Positions 58,914 through 64,000 of a stretch of 64,000 bases of DNA are shown piece after piece. The stretch is from Streptomyces lateritius (GTDB lineage Bacteria > Actinomycetota > Actinomycetes > Streptomycetales > Streptomycetaceae): positions 1 through 64,000 of the forward strand of contig NZ_BMTO01000003.1 in assembly GCF_014649715.1 (NCBI RefSeq), read 5' to 3'. Position numbers and translations under genes: made by a program. Numbering within the stretch: position 1 is the first letter of the stretch; each line of letters begins with the position of its first letter. The notes beneath the pieces were generated by a model that searched no databases, was not told where the DNA came from, and worked only from the letters and a program-made list of their open reading frames with translations.

Positions 58914-61900
58914 TCACCGGTTCTGGATCTGGTGCAGGAAGCCTTTCACACGGTCCAGGTGGTAGACGGTCTCGTCGTGCTTCTTCAGGAGGACCTCGAG
59001 ACCACGTTCGGTCATTCCCTCCGGCAGCCGTTCCATCTCCTTCCAGAGGATCTTGCGGACGTTCTCCAGGCCCTGCTGAGCCTGGGTGAGGTCCTTGACG
59101 TGGTCGAACGGTGTGCCGTCCGCCTTCCGTGCCACCACTTCGCCCGCCGCCTCACGTCGGGCCGCCGAGTAGTGGTTGTGGTTCGGCTCGGAGTTGATGC
59201 GGCCGATCGGGTCCTCCTTGATGTTCTCCAGCTTCTGGATGGCTCCCATCGCATCGTCGCTGAGGCCCAGCCCGCGGTACGGGGAGAGGCCCAGCGGGTC
59301 GGACCACGTGAACGGGTTGTGCACGTACGTGGCAGGGTTGGGCGCCGGGGTGAGGCCCAGCGGGTCCGGTGTGAGGTAGCGGGCCGTCTCCGGGTCGTAC
59401 TGCCGGAAGTAGTTGTGGTGGAGGCCGGTCTCGGGGTCGTAGTACTGGCCCGGGAAACGCAGCGGCGTGTAGGCGGTGGCGCCCCTGTTCCAGGTCGTGG
59501 TGCCCCACAGCGTGGCGCGGTTGTGCCAGGCCACCTCGCCCGTCTCGCCGACGAGTTCGGTGGGGGTGCCCACGAGGTCCGTGGCGATCGCGAAGAAGCG
59601 CTCGTCGACCGCCTCCTGGGAGGCGTCCGGCCCGAGCATCCGCTCCGTCTGGGCGAGCGGCCGGGCGTGACGGTGGTCCCAGGTCAGGACGACGGGCCGG
59701 GGCAGCTCCGGGGCGGTGGAGGTCTGTTCGCACAGGGTCGAGCCGTCCCAGGTGAACAGGACCTCCTCGACGACCGTCTCGCCGTCGCCGGCCAGCCGCT
59801 GCTTCGCGGTACGGCGGCCCAGTGGGTCGTACCGGTAGCGCCACCGGGTCCCGTCGGGGGTGACGACGGCCGTCAGGCGGTCCTCGGCGTCCCAGGTGTA
59901 CCGCCAGGTCTCGGGCTTCCGGGACAGCCTGGTGCGCCGGCGCAGCGTGATCCGGCCACCGAGGTCGTGCTCGTACCGCACCGCTCCGGCGCGGGTGATG
60001 GTGGTTCCGGTGTAGCTGCGGGGGCCGGTCGCCTCGTGGCCGGGGTGACCGGCCGGCCAGGACGCCAGGGTCTGGTTGCCGGCCGGGTCGTAGGCGTACG
60101 CCTCCGTCCAGTCCCCGGCGGTCACCGTCGTCACCCGGCCCGCGGCGTCGAGGTCGTACCGGAAGGAGCCGCGCAGCGCGTCGTCGAGCGCGGTGAGGTG
60201 GCCGTCGGCGCGGTAGGTGTAGGCGCGTCGGTTGACGGTGCGGGCGCCGGCGGTGAGGTGCTGTCCCACCAGCCGGCCGGTCTCGTCCCACGTCGACGTC
60301 AGCGCCAGCGTGTCGCCGAAGACGCGCCGCAGCTCGCGTCCCGCCGCGTCGTGGGCGAAGGCGATCCGGTGCGTACCGCTGGTCAGTTCGGTGAGGCGAC
60401 CGGACACGTCGTAGCCGTACGTGGTGACGTGCCCGGTGGGGGTGACCCGGCGCGAGCGGCGACCCGCCGCGTCGTAGCCGTACGTGAGGGGGCGGCCGTC
60501 GACGAGCTCCGCCTTGAGGTTGCCGCGGCGGTCGTACTGCCGCACCAGCTCGCCGTCCGGACCGGCGGCCCGGACCATCCGGCCGGCCCGGTCGTACGCG
60601 TAGGTGGTGACGGCGCCCGCCGCGTCCTTCCGGACGACCCGGTCGAGTGCGTCGCGCTCGTACGACACCGTCTCGCCGGTCGGATTCCGCCGGGCCGTCA
60701 CCTGCCCGACCGCGTCGAGGGTGTAGTCGACGGTACGCCCGTCGAAGTCGGTCTCGGACACCATCCGGCCGGCCCGGTCGTAGGTGTAGGACCAGGTCAG
60801 ACCCTGTGGATCGGTGACCTCGGTGAGGCGCAGCGCCGCGTCGTACGCGAAGGTGTGGCGCGCCCCGTCCGGGCCGGTGCGGGCGGCGAGCAGGTCGAAG
60901 TGGGTGTAGGCGAAACGTGTCGTCAGGCCCGCCGGGTCGGTGTGGGCGGTGCAGTTTCCCTCGCCGTCGTACTCCCACGACTCGGTGCTGCCGTCGGGGC
61001 GGGTGCGCCTGGCCAGTTCGCCGTCGGGGGACCACTCGAGGGTGGTGACGGCGCCGATCGGATCCACGATGCGGGTGAGCCGGCCGAAGGCGTCGCGCTC
61101 GCACCGGGTGGTCCCGCCGGTGGTCTCCGCGCCGGTGGCGGGGGAGGGCTCGGTGACCTCCAGGGGCAGTCCGGCCGCATCGCAGCGGAACGTGGTCACG
61201 GCCCCCAGGCTGTCGGTGGTGGAGACGAGATGGCCGCGGTCGTCGTACGTGTACCGGGTGGTGCCGCCCGCGGCGTCCGTGACGGCCGTGAGGTTGCCCC
61301 GGGCGTCGAACTCCTGACGTACCGTCGTCCCGTCCGCGTCGGTGAACTCCACCGGAAGGCCCCGCTCGTCGCGGACGGTGCCGATCCGGCTGCCGTCGGC
61401 GCGGACGACCGAGAGCAGCCGGCCCTCCTCGTCGTACGAGAACACGGTCGTACGACCCAGCGCGTCGGTCCGGGTCAGGAGGTTTCCGCGGGCGTCGTGG
61501 GTGAAGCGGGTGGTGTGGCCGAGCGGATCGGTGGTGGCGACGACCCGGCAGGCTCCGTCGATCAGATGGCGGATGGTGCGGCCGTCGGCGGTGGTCAGCG
61601 TGGTGAGCCGGTGACCCGTCTCGGGGTCGGGCAGGCCGTACGCGAGGGTGAGCTGGACGTGGCCGGCCTGGCCTCCCTCGCCGATGACCCGGTCGAGATC
61701 GTCGTACGCGTAGTCGTAGCGGCTGTCGTTGGAGTCGATCCAGGTGATCACCCGGCGCCGGTCGTCGTACGCGAAGGTGAGGGTGGCGCCCGAGGGCTTG
61801 GTGACGGCGGTGAGGTTGCCGTCCGTGTAGCCGTAGCGCATGACGTCCAGCGCGGTGCCGTCGGGGAGTCGCAGGGCCAGGCCGGTCACCCGGCCGTCCT

Positions 61901-63647
61901 CCGTCACGACGGCGAGGTGGTGGCCCGCCGAGTGGACCAGGGCGAGCGGTGTGCCGTCCTCGGCGCGGTCGAGGGTGAACCAGTGGCCGTTGCGGTCGGT
62001 GATCCGGACCAGCCAGGCCTCTCCGTCGCCGCCCGGCTCGGCGCCGGACGGCGCGGCGAAGTGGCGGGTCAGGCCGCTCCCCGGGTCGGTGAGGGCGTAG
62101 TCGCCGCTCTCGTCGCGGGTGAGGATCCGGCGCACGGTGCCGGACTCGGGGAGCGTGGCCACCCCGGGTACGGGATGCGGGTAGGTGAGCAGGAGACCGT
62201 CGTCGGTGACGTGGACGACACCGCGCGCGTCGATCTCCAGGTGTTCGTCCACGGTCGAGGACCAGGACGGGCCGAAGAAGCGCCCGGCGGTGTACCCGGA
62301 CTCGACGCGCCGGGTGAAGGCGAGCGGCAGCGTGCCGGGGAGGACGACATCGGTCTGGGGCAGGAACATATGGCCGGAGGCGAGGTCGACCGGGTCGGTC
62401 TCGTCGACGAGCCGCTGACCGTCGGGCCGGTTGTGGGTGCCGTCGGGGGCGTTGTCGAGGAGCCTGCGGGCCCGGTTGGCGTCGCCGGCCAGGTCCGCCG
62501 CCTCCGCCGCGACGCGCACGCCCTTGACGGCGCCCCCGGCGCCACCGGTCGCGGCGGTCAGCAGCGCGTCGGGGACGAGCCGGCCGAAGCCCTCCGCTGG
62601 GTCCTTCATGAAGTTGTCGAGCATCTGCTTGCCCGTGCCCCACGGGTCGTTGGCGGCAAGGACCAGGCCCGAGGCCAGGCTGTTCAGGCTGGTGACGTAC
62701 TCCGCCGGATGCGTGAGGTTGTACGGGTCGGTGGGGTTGACGCTCCGTACGAAACTGACCAGGCCGGCCGTGCCCTTGACGATGCCGGCGCCGAAGTGGT
62801 TCTGCATCACCTGCAGTTCTTCCAGGCCGTCCATGGCCTGCTCGCCGTACGAGGGCTTGGCGGGAGCCGCGTCCCTCGCGGCCCGTACTGCGGCGCGCGC
62901 GGTCTCCGCCGCGGAGTTGCGCTGCTTGCGGGCCTCGGCGAGGATCTCCTGCGCCTCCTCCATCTGCGCCTTGCCCGGATCGCTGAACGTGCCCGGCTTC
63001 GGCGGCAGCGAGGAGGGGTCCCGCTTGTCGGACGGCTGGGCGTTGTACCGGTCGACCGCCTTGTTGTAGTCGTCGACCCGCTTGTTGTGGGCGTCGGCCG
63101 CGTCCGCGGACGCCTTGGTGCCGGCCTTCCACTTGTCGATGGCGGTCTGCGCCTGCCCCTGGGCCCACTCCACCGTCAGGGCGAAGCTCGCGAGCGCGTC
63201 GGCGGCCTTCCCGAAGGCATCCGCGCCCTTGAACCACTTCGGCGGCTCGATCGCCACGCTCTCACGGAACGCGTCCGCGGCCTCGCCCTTGACGGCGGAC
63301 GAGTCGAGTCCCTTGAGGCCTTTGCCCACCTGGTCGAACGAGGACTGGAGGTCGCGCAGGTGAGAGGCGGTCGAGCGGAGCTTGGCCGGACTGCCGTAGA
63401 TCAGCTTGGTCTTGTCCTCGGTCTGCCCGAGGTCCATCTCGTCGACCTCGGCGCCCATCCGGTTGGCCACCGAGCGGGACTGCTCGCGCACCCAGTCCGC
63501 GCCGGACTCCCAGCCCACGTCCTCCAGCCGGTCGGCGGTCCAGTTGCCGGCGTCCTCCACACGGTTGCCGACCCACTCCACACCGTCCTCGACCGCGTCC
63601 TCGACGACGTCCGGCGTGATGTCGCTGACGAAATCTCCGAAGCCCAC
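58914..63647 (-). CDS. RHS-repeat polymorphic toxin (toxin-28-like C-terminus)
   Basis: A 1577-residue protein. The N-terminal 350 residues are helical and WXG100/T7SS-like (LRSTASHLRDLQSSFDQVGKGLKGL, AADAFRESV). A DUF6531 domain (about 420-500; DLASGHMFLPQTDVVLPG) and a large array of YD/RHS repeats follow. The core ends with YDPETGLHHNYFRQYDPETARYLTPDPLGL, where RHS proteins self-cleave. The last 110 residues are variable; DHVKDLTQAQQGLENVRKIL resembles the polymorphic toxin 28 domain, suggested to attack RNA. GTG start at 63647. Probably exported by a type VII-like route for competition. Confidence 0.9.
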   Translation of the reverse strand: MGFGDFVSDITPDVVEDAVEDGVEWVGNRVEDAGNWTADRLEDVGWESGADWVREQSRSVANRMGAEVDEMDLGQTEDKTKLIYGSPAKLRSTASHLRDLQSSFDQVGKGLKGLDSSAVKGEAADAFRESVAIEPPKWFKGADAFGKAADALASFALTVEWAQGQAQTAIDKWKAGTKASADAADAHNKRVDDYNKAVDRYNAQPSDKRDPSSLPPKPGTFSDPGKAQMEEAQEILAEARKQRNSAAETARAAVRAARDAAPAKPSYGEQAMDGLEELQVMQNHFGAGIVKGTAGLVSFVRSVNPTDPYNLTHPAEYVTSLNSLASGLVLAANDPWGTGKQMLDNFMKDPAEGFGRLVPDALLTAATGGAGGAVKGVRVAAEAADLAGDANRARRLLDNAPDGTHNRPDGQRLVDETDPVDLASGHMFLPQTDVVLPGTLPLAFTRRVESGYTAGRFFGPSWSSTVDEHLEIDARGVVHVTDDGLLLTYPHPVPGVATLPESGTVRRILTRDESGDYALTDPGSGLTRHFAAPSGAEPGGDGEAWLVRITDRNGHWFTLDRAEDGTPLALVHSAGHHLAVVTEDGRVTGLALRLPDGTALDVMRYGYTDGNLTAVTKPSGATLTFAYDDRRRVITWIDSNDSRYDYAYDDLDRVIGEGGQAGHVQLTLAYGLPDPETGHRLTTLTTADGRTIRHLIDGACRVVATTDPLGHTTRFTHDARGNLLTRTDALGRTTVFSYDEEGRLLSVVRADGSRIGTVRDERGLPVEFTDADGTTVRQEFDARGNLTAVTDAAGGTTRYTYDDRGHLVSTTDSLGAVTTFRCDAAGLPLEVTEPSPATGAETTGGTTRCERDAFGRLTRIVDPIGAVTTLEWSPDGELARRTRPDGSTESWEYDGEGNCTAHTDPAGLTTRFAYTHFDLLAARTGPDGARHTFAYDAALRLTEVTDPQGLTWSYTYDRAGRMVSETDFDGRTVDYTLDAVGQVTARRNPTGETVSYERDALDRVVRKDAAGAVTTYAYDRAGRMVRAAGPDGELVRQYDRRGNLKAELVDGRPLTYGYDAAGRRSRRVTPTGHVTTYGYDVSGRLTELTSGTHRIAFAHDAAGRELRRVFGDTLALTSTWDETGRLVGQHLTAGARTVNRRAYTYRADGHLTALDDALRGSFRYDLDAAGRVTTVTAGDWTEAYAYDPAGNQTLASWPAGHPGHEATGPRSYTGTTITRAGAVRYEHDLGGRITLRRRTRLSRKPETWRYTWDAEDRLTAVVTPDGTRWRYRYDPLGRRTAKQRLAGDGETVVEEVLFTWDGSTLCEQTSTAPELPRPVVLTWDHRHARPLAQTERMLGPDASQEAVDERFFAIATDLVGTPTELVGETGEVAWHNRATLWGTTTWNRGATAYTPLRFPGQYYDPETGLHHNYFRQYDPETARYLTPDPLGLTPAPNPATYVHNPFTWSDPLGLSPYRGLGLSDDAMGAIQKLENIKEDPIGRINSEPNHNHYSAARREAAGEVVARKADGTPFDHVKDLTQAQQGLENVRKILWKEMERLPEGMTERGLEVLLKKHDETVYHLDRVKGFLHQIQNR

Positions 63648-63650
63648 GGC

Positions 63651-64000
63651 TCAGTTCCCCCCGGTGTCCGGCTGCTGGGTGGCCCTCTCCTCGGGAGACG
63701 GGCCGAAGGTGTCGTCCACGGCACGGTCGAAGGCGCCCTGGTCCACGCCGAGGACCTCGTTGAGGATCCGCGACTGGCGCCCGCCGTTGCCCTCGGTGAG
63801 CACGGTGCGGCCGGTGTCCTTCCAGGTCTGCTCGATGTCGTCCCCGGCGCGCTCGAACGACTCTGCGCTCCAGTCGGGGTTGAGATGGTCCGGGGTGAAC
63901 ACGTCGCCCCAGTTCTGCTTGACGATGTCCGCCTCGGAGGCGTGCGGGTTGCCCACGGCGGCGTTCACCGCGATCTTGAACGTGCCCTGGAGGTACTGGT
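63651..64000 (-). CDS. Small protein upstream of RHS toxin, 5'-partial
   Basis: At least 115 residues, open to the right edge (the frame reads through QYLQGTFKIAVNAAVG), so GTG 63968 need not be the start. A soluble, acidic, Trp-containing protein with WGDVFTPDHLNPDWSAESFERAGDDIEQTW and LNEVLGVDQGAFDRAVDDTFG. Its stop lies three bases before the RHS start, so the two are coupled. Possibly a chaperone or adaptor for toxin export; family not recognised. Confidence 0.75.
   Translation of the reverse strand, partial: QYLQGTFKIAVNAAVGNPHASEADIVKQNWGDVFTPDHLNPDWSAESFERAGDDIEQTWKDTGRTVLTEGNGGRQSRILNEVLGVDQGAFDRAVDDTFGPSPEERATQQPDTGGN

Noticed and set aside
59152-63237. A 1361-residue second minus-strand frame inside the RHS gene
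   Set aside because: It is an out-of-frame shadow of the RHS repeats; its product is Arg/Pro/Gly-rich with no domain, while the other frame carries YD repeats.

Overview
The window reads as chromosomal DNA from a high-GC actinobacterium, almost certainly a Streptomyces. Evidence includes pervasive GC-rich third codon positions, GTG starts and ATGA/GTGA stop-start overlaps, a conservon (histidine kinase-like / roadblock / DUF742 / GTPase), a hopanoid cluster of streptomycete type, a c-di-AMP riboswitch ahead of a cell-wall peptidase, and a complete mce operon. Both edges cut genes: squalene-hopene cyclase on the left and a small gene upstream of an RHS toxin on the right. All family names come from reading the translated sequences and remembered family features; no database search was run.

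Layout. 1-5.3 kb: hopanoid genes shc, hpnG, hpnH, hpnO, with an in-frame 66-bp tandem repeat in the N-terminus of shc. 5.3-6.3 kb: an XRE-cupin regulator with a palindromic operator and a 51-residue membrane protein. 6.3-9.6 kb: tyrosine phosphatase, LysM/M23 peptidase behind a c-di-AMP riboswitch, SGNH hydrolase. 9.6-14.8 kb (minus strand): a translationally coupled five-gene operon of the uncharacterised STM4011-STM4015 families (SPASM-type radical SAM, HemN-like radical SAM, alkaline-phosphatase-superfamily hydrolase, ATP-grasp-like protein, leucine-rich protein). It is divergent from a 108-residue protein and a DUF6745 protein (15-16.4 kb). The intergenic region carries two facing promoters that fit the actinobacterial DNA-damage (PafBC / RecA-NDp) consensus. 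This is my main candidate for an undescribed system: a damage-inducible modification pathway whose substrate is unknown.

16.4-20.2 kb: SIMPL-domain secreted protein, TetR regulator, metallo-beta-lactamase-fold hydrolase with a TetR-like operator, DUF2795 protein. 20.7-24.7 kb: a five-gene conservon. 25-28.4 kb: an acyl-CoA dehydrogenase-like protein lacking the usual catalytic Glu, and a split transketolase with a SoxR-type box upstream.

28.6-44.1 kb: an integrated element of about 15.5 kb in the 3' end of tRNA-Pro(GGG), bounded by 38-bp direct repeats. It carries a tyrosine integrase and excisionase at the left end. Cargo includes a DUF5655-type nuclease, a PPOX protein, a PAS/GAF/PP2C phosphatase, a Fur-family regulator, a tyrosinase (phenoloxidase) with two partners, a DJ-1/PfpI protein, a Nudix hydrolase and unknown proteins. 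It also holds decayed fragments of kdpD, ISL3 transposases, an RHS protein and a polyprenyl synthetase. No replication or transfer genes are seen, so it looks like a decayed genomic island.

44.3-57.3 kb: lytic transglycosylase, an ECF-like sigma factor with a C-terminal membrane segment, then the mce operon (ATPase, two YrbE permeases, MceA-F, two Mce-associated proteins), a lipid-import system. 57.3-64 kb (minus strand): class II glutamine amidotransferase, a pentapeptide-repeat protein, and a 1577-residue RHS polymorphic toxin with a toxin-28-like C-terminus, for which the pentapeptide protein is a plausible immunity partner.
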